From CAYVQF01 sp964454015 (lineage in GTDB: Bacteria > Myxococcota_A > Bradymonadia > UBA4248): a stretch of 64,000 bases of DNA. The translations under genes were made by a program, and so were the position numbers. The stretch is from the NCBI GenBank assembly GCA_964454015.1, contig CAYVQF010000021.1:1-64000 (forward strand), in the 5' to 3' direction. Shown one piece after another: positions 8,661 to 17,725 of this stretch. Within the stretch, counting starts at the first letter, position 1. Each line of letters opens with the position of its first letter. The notes under the pieces were generated by a model. That model had not been told where the DNA came from and did not search any database. It saw only the letters and a list, made by a program, of their open reading frames with translations.

Positions 8661-10004
8661 ATGCGCGCTTCAACCAGCCCCTCTGTCGGCCGTGGCCGGC
8701 TCCTCCTAGCGGCCTCGCTTCTGCTCTTCTTCGGCCTCGCTGCTTGTAGCGCCAAGAGCGCTGACCCTGCAGCGACGCAGCCCGAAGCGAAGACCGGCAG
8801 CGACGACAAGACCACCCCCTTGGCCTTGCCCCTGGCCAAGACCCCGGCAGATCCCGTCGTCGAAGAGCCCCTCCCCCCTGGTCCGCCTGGACCCTTCGGC
8901 CTGCAACTGGGCCAGAGTGGGCCGCCCGAGATCAGCGCCGTGGCCGCGACGCCAGGGCACGCCGCGGTGGTACACAAGATCGACGTCCGCGACTCGACCC
9001 GATGTCAACGCACGGGGCTCTCGGTCTGCCACCAATGGCTCCTGGCCATCACGGCCCGCCAAGAAGGCGCATCGACCCAGCAGGTGCTGGTCGCCGAATC
9101 GGATACGCCCAGCGGCATCGTCATCGACGCCCTCTTCGAGGTCGGCGGTGATTTCGCGCTCCTCAGCCGCGAAGGCCGTTACACGGCCGATCCCAACCTC
9201 CTCCACCTGCTGCTGGTCACGGCAGATGGCCAAGCCACGACCCCGCAACGCATCGCGCCGCAGCTCGCCGTCACTTCGGCGGCGGCCGTCTCCGACACCC
9301 CCAGCAGCGCCATCGTCTGCTACAGCGGACGCGATGACCAACGCCAGCAGGCCAGCTTCGCCATCCTCTGCCAGTCTTTCGTCCGGCGCCCCATCGAGGC
9401 CCCCCTCCCCCCCAGCGCCGAGGGTGAGGACGCACCACCGCCACCGCCTCCCCCGTGGCAAGCCGAGGTGGCGCGCGTGGTCGTCAGCGGCCCCATGCCA
9501 GCGCGGGCCCTCAGCTTGGGTTGGCGCGACGGCCGAGGCGTCTTGTCGTGGGTCAGCGGCGAGCAACGCCTCGCCGTGGTCCTCGACGGCTCGGCCAAAG
9601 CCATGGGCAAGCTCCTCGAACTCGGCCCCGCGTCGCCGCGCCGCGGCGAGGTCACGGCCGGCCATGGTGCCTTCCTCCTCACTTGGCAAGACACGGAGGG
9701 GGTGCTCCAAGCCGCACGGGTGACCCGCCACGCCACCATCACGGGCCGTCTCTCCATCCCCGACATCAAACACACCCTGAGCTCGGGGGTCGTTGCCCTG
9801 CCGGTAGGCTTTTTGTTGGGATCCACGCCCGACGGGCATACGCGGCTCTTCATCGTCGACCCCGAGGTGACCACGGTTCACAGCGTCGCCGGTGCCCAGG
9901 GCCGTCGCTTGCTGGGGGGCTATGGCACCCTCGACCTCGCCCAGGCCCGCGAGGGGCGTGCTCAGTGGCAAAGCGCCGCCTCCTTGATCGGGGTCAAGCG
10001 CTGA
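8661..10004 (+). CDS. Proline-rich lipoprotein of unknown function
   Basis: A 447-residue protein with a lipoprotein signal (LLLAASLLLFFGLAAC, lipidated Cys29) followed by a Thr/Pro/Lys-rich linker containing PLPPGPPGPFG. The body is rich in short beta strands with recurrent VLVAE, FLLTWQDTEG and RLFIVDPEVT patterns, suggesting a beta-propeller-like fold, though no catalytic motif is recognisable. A Pro-rich loop (APPPPPPPWQAE) sits near the middle. The ATG at 8661 is chosen because it directly precedes the signal peptide; the open frame extends further upstream over the hpf end but that part looks non-coding. It follows hpf on the same strand and precedes the GrpE-like operon. Function unknown. 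Confidence 0.75.
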   Translation: MRASTSPSVGRGRLLLAASLLLFFGLAACSAKSADPAATQPEAKTGSDDKTTPLALPLAKTPADPVVEEPLPPGPPGPFGLQLGQSGPPEISAVAATPGHAAVVHKIDVRDSTRCQRTGLSVCHQWLLAITARQEGASTQQVLVAESDTPSGIVIDALFEVGGDFALLSREGRYTADPNLLHLLLVTADGQATTPQRIAPQLAVTSAAAVSDTPSSAIVCYSGRDDQRQQASFAILCQSFVRRPIEAPLPPSAEGEDAPPPPPPPWQAEVARVVVSGPMPARALSLGWRDGRGVLSWVSGEQRLAVVLDGSAKAMGKLLELGPASPRRGEVTAGHGAFLLTWQDTEGVLQAARVTRHATITGRLSIPDIKHTLSSGVVALPVGFLLGSTPDGHTRLFIVDPEVTTVHSVAGAQGRRLLGGYGTLDLAQAREGRAQWQSAASLIGVKR

Positions 10005-10055
10005 CACTGCGGACGTGGATCCCCCAAAAAAGCGGGCGCTCAGGACGCGAACATG

Positions 10056-10084
10056 GCGACATTTCGGCCCACGGACGCTACAAT
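10056..10084 (+). promoter_or_regulatory. Sigma-70-like promoter for the GrpE-like/ABC operon
   Basis: GCGACA at 10056-10061 and TACAAT at 10079-10084 are separated by 17 nt. The -10 is near consensus and the -35 matches in its last four bases. It lies about 100 nt before the start at 10185. Confidence 0.45.
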
Positions 10085-10184
10085 TGCGCTCCGCAGGTTG
10101 TGGCCGTGGCCAGGTAAGGGCCCGGACTTTGCGGCGCGCAGTGGGCTCAGGCGCGGGACCTCCCCCAAGCGAAGGGCACGAGAC

Positions 10185-10814
10185 ATGACTCCCTGGTTGA
10201 TTGGACTTGGCTTGATGGTGTTGGGGCTGACCATCCTGCAGTGGTGGCGCACCCAGCAGGCCGTCCGCAGGTTGCATCTGTGGAAGCAGCGCGCCGTTGC
10301 GACCGAGGAGGCCCTGGTCGAGGCCGATGCGCGCCATCAGCGCCTGAGCAAGGACACGGAAGAAGAAGGCCACCGCAGCCTCTGCGAGGCCCTGCGCCAG
10401 GTGCTTGCCCTGGACGACGCCATCCAGGCCGCGCTCGAGCACGCCGAGGGGCCCACGGAGGATGTGCAGGCAGGCATCGCGCTCCTGGCGCGGGAGAGTG
10501 AGCAGGTGTGGCGCCGTTTGGCGCTGACCGTGATTTCTCCCAGCCCGGGTTCCCCCTTCGATCCGCATTTACATGAGGCCATTCATTGCGAAGCGCGTGA
10601 GGACTTTGGTCCTGGCACCATCGTTCAGGTACGACGACGGGGGTTCAGCAGAGGGGAGACCCTGGTGCGCCCCGCCCAAGTGATCTGTACCAGCGCTAGC
10701 GCGCAGACAGCGAGCGCGTCCCCTGCGGCTGCGGCACAAGGCTCGGCTTCGGCAGAGGTTGGGGACAGCGCCGCGCCACAGGCGGCCGTCGGCGACAAGG
10801 AGTCAAGCTCATGA
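10185..10814 (+). CDS. Membrane-anchored GrpE-like protein
   Basis: A 209-residue protein. Residues 4-21 form one membrane helix (WLIGLGLMVLGLTILQWW), followed by a charged helix (about 25-75) and a GrpE-type C-terminal domain: a four-helix part with LCEALRQVLALDDAIQAAL, then FDPHLHEAI and a beta-wing with GTIVQVRRRGFSRGETLVRPAQV. In GrpE the equivalents (FDP..HEA and G.V..V...GY...R.LRPA.V) make up the domain that exchanges nucleotide on DnaK. A low-complexity Ala/Ser tail follows. Canonical GrpE is soluble and sits beside dnaK; here there is no dnaK, and the stop overlaps the next ABC ATPase start by 4 nt (ATGA). It is probably a paralog tethering an Hsp70 partner to the membrane, or one repurposed to the exporter. 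ATG 10185 is chosen because it starts the membrane helix. Confidence 0.75.
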   Translation: MTPWLIGLGLMVLGLTILQWWRTQQAVRRLHLWKQRAVATEEALVEADARHQRLSKDTEEEGHRSLCEALRQVLALDDAIQAALEHAEGPTEDVQAGIALLARESEQVWRRLALTVISPSPGSPFDPHLHEAIHCEAREDFGPGTIVQVRRRGFSRGETLVRPAQVICTSASAQTASASPAAAAQGSASAEVGDSAAPQAAVGDKESSS

Positions 10815-11809
10815 CGACGAAGCAGAGCAGCGAGGAGAGGGTCATCCAGGTCACCCAGCTCGCCAAGACCTTTTCCCTCGGCTTCCGCCGCCGGCGGGTC
10901 GAGGCGGTCAAAGACATCTCCTTTTCCGTGTATCGCGGCGAGATCTTTGGATTGGTGGGGCCCAACGGCGCCGGCAAGACGACGGCGATGAAGGCGATCA
11001 TGGGACTGATCACGCCGACCCGGGGCCACATCGAGATCCTAGGCACCCCGGTGCCGGCACCGGCCAGCCGGGCCAAGGTGGGCTATCTCCCGGAGATCAG
11101 TTATTATTATGATTACTTGACGCCCGAAGAGTTTCTCGATTTCTACGGGCGACTCTACGCCCTCGATGCGCGGACGCGCCGCCAGCGGGTCCCGCAGCTC
11201 TTGGAGCGAGTCGGCTTGGCTGACGCCATCGGCAAGCCGCTGCGGAAGTTCTCCAAGGGGATGTTGCAGCGCATCGGCCTGGCGCAAGCGCTCATCGCCG
11301 ATCCGGAGATCGTGATGTTGGACGAGCCGCAGTCGGGCTTGGACCCCTTGGGGCGCAAGGACGTGACCGATCTCATCCACGAGACGCGGGCCCAGGGGAA
11401 GACCATCTTTTTTTCCAGCCACATTTTGCAAGACGTCGAGCGGGTCTGCGATCGGGTCGCGGTGATGATCCATGGCCGGATCGTCGACATCGGTCCCATG
11501 TCGCAGCTCCTCAACCCGCGGACCTTGTCCACGGAGATCGCCGTGCAGGGGGTCGCGCGGGAGCTCATCGCGGGCTTCGAATCCCAGGGCCTGCTCTTGC
11601 GGGTGCTGACGCAAGATCCGTCGCACACCCTGGTCTTCACCGGTGACTGTGACATCGGTGCGGTGATCGCCAAACTCATCGAAGCGGGCGCGCAGATCGA
11701 GAGCGTGGTGCCGCGCCGCGAGAGCCTGGAGGACGTCTTCGTCCGGGAGGCCATCGGCACCCAAGAAGAGCGCCATGATCGCGAGACCCCAACGGAGGCG
11801 ACGTCATGA
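10811..11809 (+). CDS. ABC-2 type exporter ATP-binding protein
   Basis: A 332-residue ABC ATPase of the DRA/NatA class. Visible motifs are Walker A GPNGAGKTT near residues 56-64, the Q-loop in VGYLPE, the signature FSKGMLQRIGLAQ, Walker B EIVMLDEP, D-loop SGLDPLG and the switch His in FFSSHIL. The C-terminal ~90 residues form the extra domain common in this class, ending in a Ser/Arg/Glu-rich LEDVFVREAIG. It overlaps the GrpE-like gene by 4 nt and the permease gene by 4 nt, so the three are translationally coupled. It should energise the adjacent permease. The KGM instead of SGG signature is normal for this class. The substrate is unknown. Confidence 0.92.
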   Translation: MTTKQSSEERVIQVTQLAKTFSLGFRRRRVEAVKDISFSVYRGEIFGLVGPNGAGKTTAMKAIMGLITPTRGHIEILGTPVPAPASRAKVGYLPEISYYYDYLTPEEFLDFYGRLYALDARTRRQRVPQLLERVGLADAIGKPLRKFSKGMLQRIGLAQALIADPEIVMLDEPQSGLDPLGRKDVTDLIHETRAQGKTIFFSSHILQDVERVCDRVAVMIHGRIVDIGPMSQLLNPRTLSTEIAVQGVARELIAGFESQGLLLRVLTQDPSHTLVFTGDCDIGAVIAKLIEAGAQIESVVPRRESLEDVFVREAIGTQEERHDRETPTEATS

Positions 11810-12582
11810 GAACGCTGATTCGCATCCATGCCATCGCGCTGAACACCTTCCGCGAAGCCGTACGCAGCAAGATCCTCTATGCCATTCTTTTCTTTGCGGT
11901 CTTGCTCATCCTGTCGTCCATCGCTTTCGGCGAGCTCTCGCTCTATGAGCAAGAGCGGGTGATCAAAGACATCGGGGTCGTGGTCATCACCCTCTTTGGT
12001 GCCATGATCGCCATCTACACCGGGATCAGTCTCCTGCACAAAGAGATGGACAAGAAGACGATCTATACCATCGTCTCCAAGCCCATCGAGCGGTGGCAGT
12101 TTCTGGTAGGGAAATACCTGGGCATTTTGTTGACCGTCGCCGTCGAGCTCGGCTTCATGTCGCTGATATTTTTGGCCTTGCTCGTCCTACGTGACATCGC
12201 TGTCACCACGACCCTGGTGCAGGCGCTGCTCTTGATCTACGTCCAGATCGCCGTGGTCGCCGCCATCGCGACCTTGTTCAGCGCCTTCTCGACGCCGTTC
12301 TTGAGCGGCATGATGACGGCGTCGCTCTTTTTGTTGGGCAACTTGCACGACGCCATCGTCTCTTTCACGGACAGCCACGCCTCGCAGATGGTGCGCGCCT
12401 TCATGCGGGTGGGGGAGCTTCTCATCCCGAACCTCTCCCTTTTCAACCTGTCGCGAGAGGTCACCTATGACCTGCCCGTGAGTTGGAGCTACGTCATGCT
12501 GACGGCCGGGCATGGCTCGCTCTACGTGTTGGTCATGCTCGGCTTGGCGGCGCTGATTTTTAGTCGTCGCGACTTCATTTAA
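11806..12582 (+). CDS. ABC-2 type transporter permease
   Basis: A 258-residue integral membrane protein with about six hydrophobic segments. It begins with the cytoplasmic helix IRIHAIALNTFREAVRSKILY that is typical of ABC-2 permeases of the NosY/Gld type. A cytoplasmic loop carries LLHKEMDKKTIYTIVSKPIERWQFLVGKY, the most conserved stretch of this family. It overlaps the ATPase gene by 4 nt and should form the membrane part of that exporter. The frame ends at 12582 and is followed by a 124-nt gap without a clear terminator. Substrate not predictable. Confidence 0.9.
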   Translation: MRTLIRIHAIALNTFREAVRSKILYAILFFAVLLILSSIAFGELSLYEQERVIKDIGVVVITLFGAMIAIYTGISLLHKEMDKKTIYTIVSKPIERWQFLVGKYLGILLTVAVELGFMSLIFLALLVLRDIAVTTTLVQALLLIYVQIAVVAAIATLFSAFSTPFLSGMMTASLFLLGNLHDAIVSFTDSHASQMVRAFMRVGELLIPNLSLFNLSREVTYDLPVSWSYVMLTAGHGSLYVLVMLGLAALIFSRRDFI

Positions 12583-12706
12583 TCGCCATTTCCGTTGAGA
12601 ATCGTGCGGCATTGGCGTATGCAGTGCCCTACGCGACGCCTCTCGTGCACGCGGCCTGCCGGGTCATTTTTTCGTAACGCTTCCACCCCATGTTGGAGGT
12701 CAGCCC

Positions 12707-14671
12707 ATGAGTCCACAGCAGAAAGGCCGTGCTGCGAGCGACGGCCAAAGTCAGCGCCCAGCCCACAACAAAAGTGGCTTGAAGAAACGCCACTTCGATG
12801 GCGCACCGCGCACGCTGGGTCCGGTATCGGACCTCGAACGCCACCTGCCACCGGAGTGGTGGAGCACGCTCTTCAACGCCATCTACTTGCAGACCGACGG
12901 GGATGTGGTGGAGGACCAGCTCATCACCCAACAAGAGGTGGACCTGGTGGTGGAGCTCTGCGGCCTGGAGAAGAGCGATCGCGTCCTGGACCTGTGCTGT
13001 GGCCAGGGCCGCCACGCCATCGAGCTGGCGACGCGGGGCTTTGAGCACGTCACGGGCGTGGACCGCTCGCGCTTCCTCATCCGCTTGGCCCGCCGCCGCG
13101 CGCGCCGCGCCAGCCTCAGCGTGCGTTTTCGCGAGGGTGACGCGCGCCGTTTCAGACACGTGGAGAGCTCCTTCGACACGGTGATCATGATGGGGAACTC
13201 CTTCGGCTACTTCGAGAGCGCCGACGATGACGCCCAAGTCTTGCTCGCCGTGCGACGGGCGCTGCGCTCGGGCGGGACGCTCTTTCTCGACCTCGCCGAT
13301 GGCGATTGGCTGCGGCATCATTTCGAAGATCGCTCCTGGGAGTGGATCGACGCGCAACGCTTCGTCTGTCGCGAACGCAAGCTCTCGGAAGACAAAGGGC
13401 GCTTGATCAGCCGCGAGGTGGTGGTCGACGCCGAGCAGGGGGTGTTGGCGGACCAATTCTACGCGGAACGTCTGTATTCCCGCGAGGCCATCGCGGCGCT
13501 CCTGGAGCGCTGTGGCTACCTCAACGTGCGTCTCCACGGCGACTACGCCACCCAGTCGGAACGCAACCAAGACCTGGGGATGATGGCGCGACGCCTGCTG
13601 GTCACGGCGCAGGCCCCCAAGAAAGCGGCTCGCCCCAAAGTCACACCGGTTCCTTTCCCCAAGGTCACGGTTCTGCTCGGCGATCCGAGCTTGCCCGATC
13701 CGGTCAAGCGCGATGGCCGCTTCAACCCAGAGGACCTGGAGACGATTCACAAGCTGCGGGAGGCCCTCGAGCCGCTCTCGGCCTATACCTTCCAGCTCAT
13801 CGCCCAGCACGCCACCCTGCTCCAGAGCCTGCGCAGCAACCCACCGGATTTCGTTCTCAACTTCTGCGATGAAGGCTACCAGAACAACCCCCATCGCGAG
13901 CTGCATGTCCCGGCCCTCCTCGAGCTGCTCGACATCCCGTACACCGGCGCCAGCCCAGCGTGCCTGGGTCTGTGCTACGACAAGAGCATCGTGCGCGCCG
14001 TCGCCATGGCGCTCGACGTGCCGGTGCCGCTGGAGACCTATGTCGCTGCCGACGATTTTGCGGGCACGGTCGCCTCGGTGATGCCAGCGCTCTTGAAACC
14101 GGCCCAAGGGGACGGCTCCATGGGCATCACGGAGCAAGCCGTGGTCTTTAGCCCCGGCCAAGCCCTGGATTACCTCGCCTATCTGCGTGAGATCCTGCCG
14201 GGGCGCCCCGTCTTGGTGCAGGAATTTTTGCCCGGTGCAGAGTACTCCGTGGGCATCGTCGGCAACATCGGCATTGGCTTCACCGTGCTCCCCGTCCTGG
14301 AAGTGGACTACAGCGCCTTGCCGCCGGAGCTGCCGCGCCTGCTCTCCTATGCCTCGAAGTGGCAGCCCGAGTCCCCCTACTGGACCCACATCAAGTACCG
14401 CCAAGCCCGAGTCGCAGAAGAAGCGCACCGCTTGCTGACGGACTACTCTCTGCGCCTCTTCGAGCGCCTCGACTGCCGCGACTATGCCCGCTTCGATTTC
14501 CGCACCGCCGCCAACGGGGAGATCAAGCTCCTCGACGTCAACCCCAACCCCGGCTGGTGCTGGGATGGCAAGCTCAACCTCATGGCGAGCTTCGATGGCC
14601 TGTCCTACACGGACTTGCTGCGGATGATCATCGAGACGGCCCAAGCGCGCCTCAGCGCCCACCGACGCTAG
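12707..14671 (+). CDS. Fused SAM methyltransferase / D-Ala-D-Ala-ligase-like ATP-grasp enzyme
   Basis: A 654-residue two-domain protein. Residues ~45-300 are a class I SAM methyltransferase: motif I VLDLCCGQGRHAIEL (93-107), a VDRSRF acidic turn, and FDTVIMMGNSFGYF. Residues ~315-650 resemble D-alanine-D-alanine ligase and related ATP-grasp enzymes: an N-lobe with DFVLNFCDEG, IPYTGASPACLGLCYDKS, the ATP-binding strand ALLKPAQGDGSMGI, VLVQEFLPGAEYSVGIVGN, and the metal-binding LLDVNPNPGWCWDG. ATP-grasp enzymes join a carboxylate to an amine through an acyl phosphate. The start at 12707 has GGAGG 7 nt upstream. No other biosynthetic gene is adjacent, so the substrate is unknown. Both domains look intact. 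It is unlikely to be the cell-wall Ddl because of the fusion and the altered metal-binding loop. Confidence 0.85.
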   Translation: MSPQQKGRAASDGQSQRPAHNKSGLKKRHFDGAPRTLGPVSDLERHLPPEWWSTLFNAIYLQTDGDVVEDQLITQQEVDLVVELCGLEKSDRVLDLCCGQGRHAIELATRGFEHVTGVDRSRFLIRLARRRARRASLSVRFREGDARRFRHVESSFDTVIMMGNSFGYFESADDDAQVLLAVRRALRSGGTLFLDLADGDWLRHHFEDRSWEWIDAQRFVCRERKLSEDKGRLISREVVVDAEQGVLADQFYAERLYSREAIAALLERCGYLNVRLHGDYATQSERNQDLGMMARRLLVTAQAPKKAARPKVTPVPFPKVTVLLGDPSLPDPVKRDGRFNPEDLETIHKLREALEPLSAYTFQLIAQHATLLQSLRSNPPDFVLNFCDEGYQNNPHRELHVPALLELLDIPYTGASPACLGLCYDKSIVRAVAMALDVPVPLETYVAADDFAGTVASVMPALLKPAQGDGSMGITEQAVVFSPGQALDYLAYLREILPGRPVLVQEFLPGAEYSVGIVGNIGIGFTVLPVLEVDYSALPPELPRLLSYASKWQPESPYWTHIKYRQARVAEEAHRLLTDYSLRLFERLDCRDYARFDFRTAANGEIKLLDVNPNPGWCWDGKLNLMASFDGLSYTDLLRMIIETAQARLSAHRR

Positions 14672-14679
14672 CCAAGGGC

Positions 14680-14716
14680 GCGGCCAAGGTGGGCGGTGTC
14701 TGAGCACCTTGGCCGC
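14680..14716 (+). terminator. 12-bp perfect hairpin after the fusion gene
   Basis: GCGGCCAAGGTG (14680-14691) and CACCTTGGCCGC (14705-14716) form a perfect 12-bp stem with a 13-nt loop, 8 nt after the stop codon at 14671. No T-run follows, so it may be an mRNA 3'-end stabiliser or a weak terminator. The rest of the 295-nt gap to the next gene shows no ORF or other clear signal. Confidence 0.5.
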
Positions 14717-14966
14717 GGCGACTCCCAGGTAAGACGCCGCTGCCCCTTGGCCAGGTATCTCGGCACCCCACCCCTTCCATGCCGCTGGGCAAGACCGCGG
14801 GCGCCACGGGAATGCCCACGGCAGCCCCGTTGCCGCCACCCTGGCCATGGCGTAGCATCCGCTGGCTTGGTGCCTCCCATGGACCCATCGCTCCCTCTCC
14901 GTTGAGTTTCTTGGCAGCCAGGAACACGCTGACCTGCCTCTCCTTGCGCGAGCCGCTTCACCGACC

Positions 14967-17207
14967 ATGACAACGACCTCTCCTCTCTTGGCCAAATTTC
15001 ACGCGTCGCGCCTGTGGGTGGTGGCCCACGCCGATAGCCTGCTCGCGGGTGCTCTGGCGGTGGCGGCCTTTGTCTTCTGCGTGCGCAACCTGGTCTTTTT
15101 TTTCCCCCGCACCGTAGACGATCTCTTCATCTACCTGCGTTACGCCGAGAACTTCATCAGCGGCGCCGGCTTGGTCTACAACCCGGGCGAGTGGGTAGAG
15201 GGCTACTCCAGCGTCACCTGGCTGCTGGTGCTAGCGGCCATCATGGGCACCGGGCTGGATGGGGTCACGGCGACGAAGATCCTAGCGCTGGCCTCCACCC
15301 TGCTCATGGTGGTGGGTTTCTATCGCATCGGCCGCGGTGTCTTTGGGATGTCGCGGGCCTGGGCGATGGCCGCCGTGCTGCTGGTGAGCGTCAACAGTTA
15401 TATCCTGTCATGGGCAGTCTATGGCTTGGAGACGCCGCTCTATCTCGCCTTGTTGTTGTGGTTCGGGCATCTGGTGCAGCGGGTCGCCGATGGCGAAGGC
15501 GGCCGGCGGGCGCGCCTCGCCTTGGCGGTGGTCGGCGTGGCCTTGGCCCTGGTGCGCCCAGAAGCGCCACTGTTCATGGTGGCCGTGGGGCTCGGCTGCG
15601 TCCGCGTGCCGCAAGGGCGCGCGCCCCTGTGGCTGACCCTGCGGCGCTTGGCTGCGCCCGCCGCGGCGGTCATCGGCGGCTACGGTGCTTGGCTCCTCGT
15701 CCGTTTCCATTGTTACGGGCTGTGGGTTCCGCACACGTATTTCGCCAAGAAAGGGGAGGGCTTCACTTGGTCGAACCTCGCTCCTCTGTTCAGCAACGGC
15801 GCCGACGCATCAGAGATCGTCTGGTGGCCAGTGGTCTTCATTTGTGGCCTCGCCCTGGCGCTGCTGACGCGTCGCTTGCTCGCCCCCATCCTCTTCGCCG
15901 TGGGTCTATTCTTCGTCGCCCGGGTGGAGATGGACTGGATGCCGAACATGCGCCATTTTTTGCCGCTGTGGTTGCTGGCGTCGCTGTGCCTGCCCGCCAT
16001 GGCCCAGCGCCTGTCCCAATGGCACAGCGCGTCGCCGCTGTGGAAGAGCGCTGCTTGGAGCGCCAGCCTGACCCTGGTGCTCGTCGGGCTGTGGACCGGA
16101 GCGTGGCTCAATCAGTTGGACTCGCGCTTCTCTCCCTACGACTTCGAGACCCATGGGCGCAAGACGCAGTGGGTGCGGCAGAAAACACCCGAGTCGTGGG
16201 CGTCGTCCCTGGCCCTGCTGCAGCGCCGCGATCCGCCGGGCTATGAGAACGCTCACCCAGACCATTTGGGCTTGATTCAAGAGCTCTTTGTCGCCGTCGA
16301 GGCTTCCAGCCAACCCGAAGCGTCGAGCTGGTACTTGGGGCGCGACATCGGGATGGTGGGCTACTACTCCCCCATCCAAATTTATGACACGGATGGTCTC
16401 TTCACACCGCGGGCCATCCAATACACGGGCGGACGCGATCGCTTGCCCATTGCCGACGCGGCCATCTTGGAGGCCTTCGACCCGGCCCCCGTGGCCGGCA
16501 TGATCTTCTTCGAATGGGCCGCCGCCTTGGGGCGCAATCAACATCTCCTGAAGGACTACGAGATCCTCATCGGTTCATTGCCGCGGCCTCACCGCTTCAT
16601 GCAGAAGGCGCATCCGCGCCCAGACGCCGCGCAGTTGGCGCAGCGCTACGCGCGCATCATGGCCAAGCTGCCGCCCCATTTTCACTTCGCCGAGCTCTAC
16701 GGTAACCCCGCCAGCCCAGCCATCGCCTTGCGCGCCCGGGTCGTGCAGGAGCGCCTCCAGCTCACGGAGGAGGTCTTGGTCAGCGAAGCCTCGGTGCCGC
16801 GCTTCGCTGGCGACGGCCATGTCCTGGACCGGGCCATTCGCTTGGCGGGCTGCACGATCGCACAACCTTATTTGTCGGCGGGTGAGCAGACGCTGTTATC
16901 CTGCTATTTCTATCGCGTTGGCCCCCTTTACCGATCCTACTGGGTCTTCGTCCACGGCGACGCCCACGGTCGCCGTTTGCTCCATGCCGATCACCCGCTG
17001 GCGCACGACACGGTAGACCTGGCCACAGTGGCGATGGGACAAGCGGTGGTCAGCCGCCAATGGTTGCGTGTGCCCAACGACGCCCCACGCGGTGAGGTGC
17101 CCGTCTTCGTTGGTCTCTTCAGCCAGGATCACCGCGCTCAGGTACACCCTGAGGCCGGCACGGACGGTGACCATCGCATTCGGGTAGGCTCGCTGTGGGT
17201 CGAGTGA
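14967..17207 (+). CDS. GT-C-like membrane glycosyltransferase
   Basis: A 746-residue protein with an N-terminal region of about ten membrane helices followed by a ~300-residue soluble C-terminal part. After the first helix it carries TVDDLFIYLRYAENF (Asp51/Asp52) and GAGLVYNPGEWVEGYSSVTW. This DD motif in the first large loop and the following GEWVEGYSS stretch are characteristic of GT-C glycosyltransferases that use lipid-linked sugars, such as the mycobacterial AftB arabinosyltransferases and related proteins. The C-terminal domain should be periplasmic. The sugar and acceptor are unknown; a cell-envelope glycan role is inferred. There is no neighbouring sugar gene. ATG 14967 immediately precedes the first hydrophilic/hydrophobic boundary and is the best start. 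Confidence 0.75.
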   Translation: MTTTSPLLAKFHASRLWVVAHADSLLAGALAVAAFVFCVRNLVFFFPRTVDDLFIYLRYAENFISGAGLVYNPGEWVEGYSSVTWLLVLAAIMGTGLDGVTATKILALASTLLMVVGFYRIGRGVFGMSRAWAMAAVLLVSVNSYILSWAVYGLETPLYLALLLWFGHLVQRVADGEGGRRARLALAVVGVALALVRPEAPLFMVAVGLGCVRVPQGRAPLWLTLRRLAAPAAAVIGGYGAWLLVRFHCYGLWVPHTYFAKKGEGFTWSNLAPLFSNGADASEIVWWPVVFICGLALALLTRRLLAPILFAVGLFFVARVEMDWMPNMRHFLPLWLLASLCLPAMAQRLSQWHSASPLWKSAAWSASLTLVLVGLWTGAWLNQLDSRFSPYDFETHGRKTQWVRQKTPESWASSLALLQRRDPPGYENAHPDHLGLIQELFVAVEASSQPEASSWYLGRDIGMVGYYSPIQIYDTDGLFTPRAIQYTGGRDRLPIADAAILEAFDPAPVAGMIFFEWAAALGRNQHLLKDYEILIGSLPRPHRFMQKAHPRPDAAQLAQRYARIMAKLPPHFHFAELYGNPASPAIALRARVVQERLQLTEEVLVSEASVPRFAGDGHVLDRAIRLAGCTIAQPYLSAGEQTLLSCYFYRVGPLYRSYWVFVHGDAHGRRLLHADHPLAHDTVDLATVAMGQAVVSRQWLRVPNDAPRGEVPVFVGLFSQDHRAQVHPEAGTDGDHRIRVGSLWVE

Positions 17208-17331
17208 GGGGCGCGGCTTCGCGGCACCGGCAGACACACCCTCGCCCAATGCTCACGGCGTCTTTGCCTTGGGCCGCACGCCCTTGGCCCTCCCCTGGGA
17301 CAGCTAGGGGCCCCGGCTTCGCGGCAATCGG
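17206..17331. repeat. Direct repeat pair in intergenic DNA
   Basis: The 13-mer CGGCTTCGCGGCA occurs at 17214-17226 and again exactly 100 nt later at 17314-17326. Each copy is preceded by AGGGG plus two or three bases, and both are followed shortly by CGG. TTGGCCCTCC also recurs nearby. It looks like a decayed local duplication between the glycosyltransferase and the XRE regulator. Confidence 0.5.
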
Positions 17332-17449
17332 ACGCTTTGGCCCTCCAGCCCCTTGCAGGAAAGGGCAAGTGCGGCGATGATGAGAGGCAAGGCGAGGGAA
17401 TGCAGTGGCCCTGGCGTTTAGTCACCTCTCAGATGCAAGGATTCTGACC

Positions 17450-17725
17450 ATGAGCCTGGGATTGCGTGTCAAGCAGATTCGCGAGGAGCGGAACATCGAC
17501 CAAGCCCTGCTCGCCCAGAGGGCAGGCATGAGCACGGCGACCTTGGCAGAGATCGAGGCGGGCCTGCGACACGTCAGCTCTGCCGAGATCGAGTCCCTCT
17601 GCGTTGCGTTGGGAATTCGAGTCGACGTCCTCTTCACGGAGCGTCAGCCCCCCTCCCAAGACGAAAGCGTGCTCATCCCAGTGGACCACCTGACGGCGCT
17701 CCTCGAGGAGATGAAGAAAGGCTAG
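17450..17725 (+). CDS. Small XRE-family helix-turn-helix regulator
   Basis: A 91-residue protein made almost wholly of a Cro/CI-type HTH domain: LRVKQIREERNIDQALLAQRAGMSTATLAEIEAG, then ISSxE-like HVSSAEIESLCVALGIRVDVLF. A short C-terminal tail ends in HLTALLEEMKKG, possibly a dimerisation helix. The start at 17450 has AAGGA 8 nt upstream; the longer open frame begins with a non-SD start. It probably binds DNA as a dimer and may regulate itself or a neighbour. Adjacent genes are a glycosyltransferase and an FCP1-like phosphatase, neither of which is an obvious toxin partner. Confidence 0.85.
   Translation: MSLGLRVKQIREERNIDQALLAQRAGMSTATLAEIEAGLRHVSSAEIESLCVALGIRVDVLFTERQPPSQDESVLIPVDHLTALLEEMKKG

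Noticed and set aside
12629..14995. A 788-residue minus-strand frame opposite the methyltransferase/ATP-grasp gene
   Set aside because: Compositional shadow of the plus-strand gene, which has matching domains; no motif in the antisense product.
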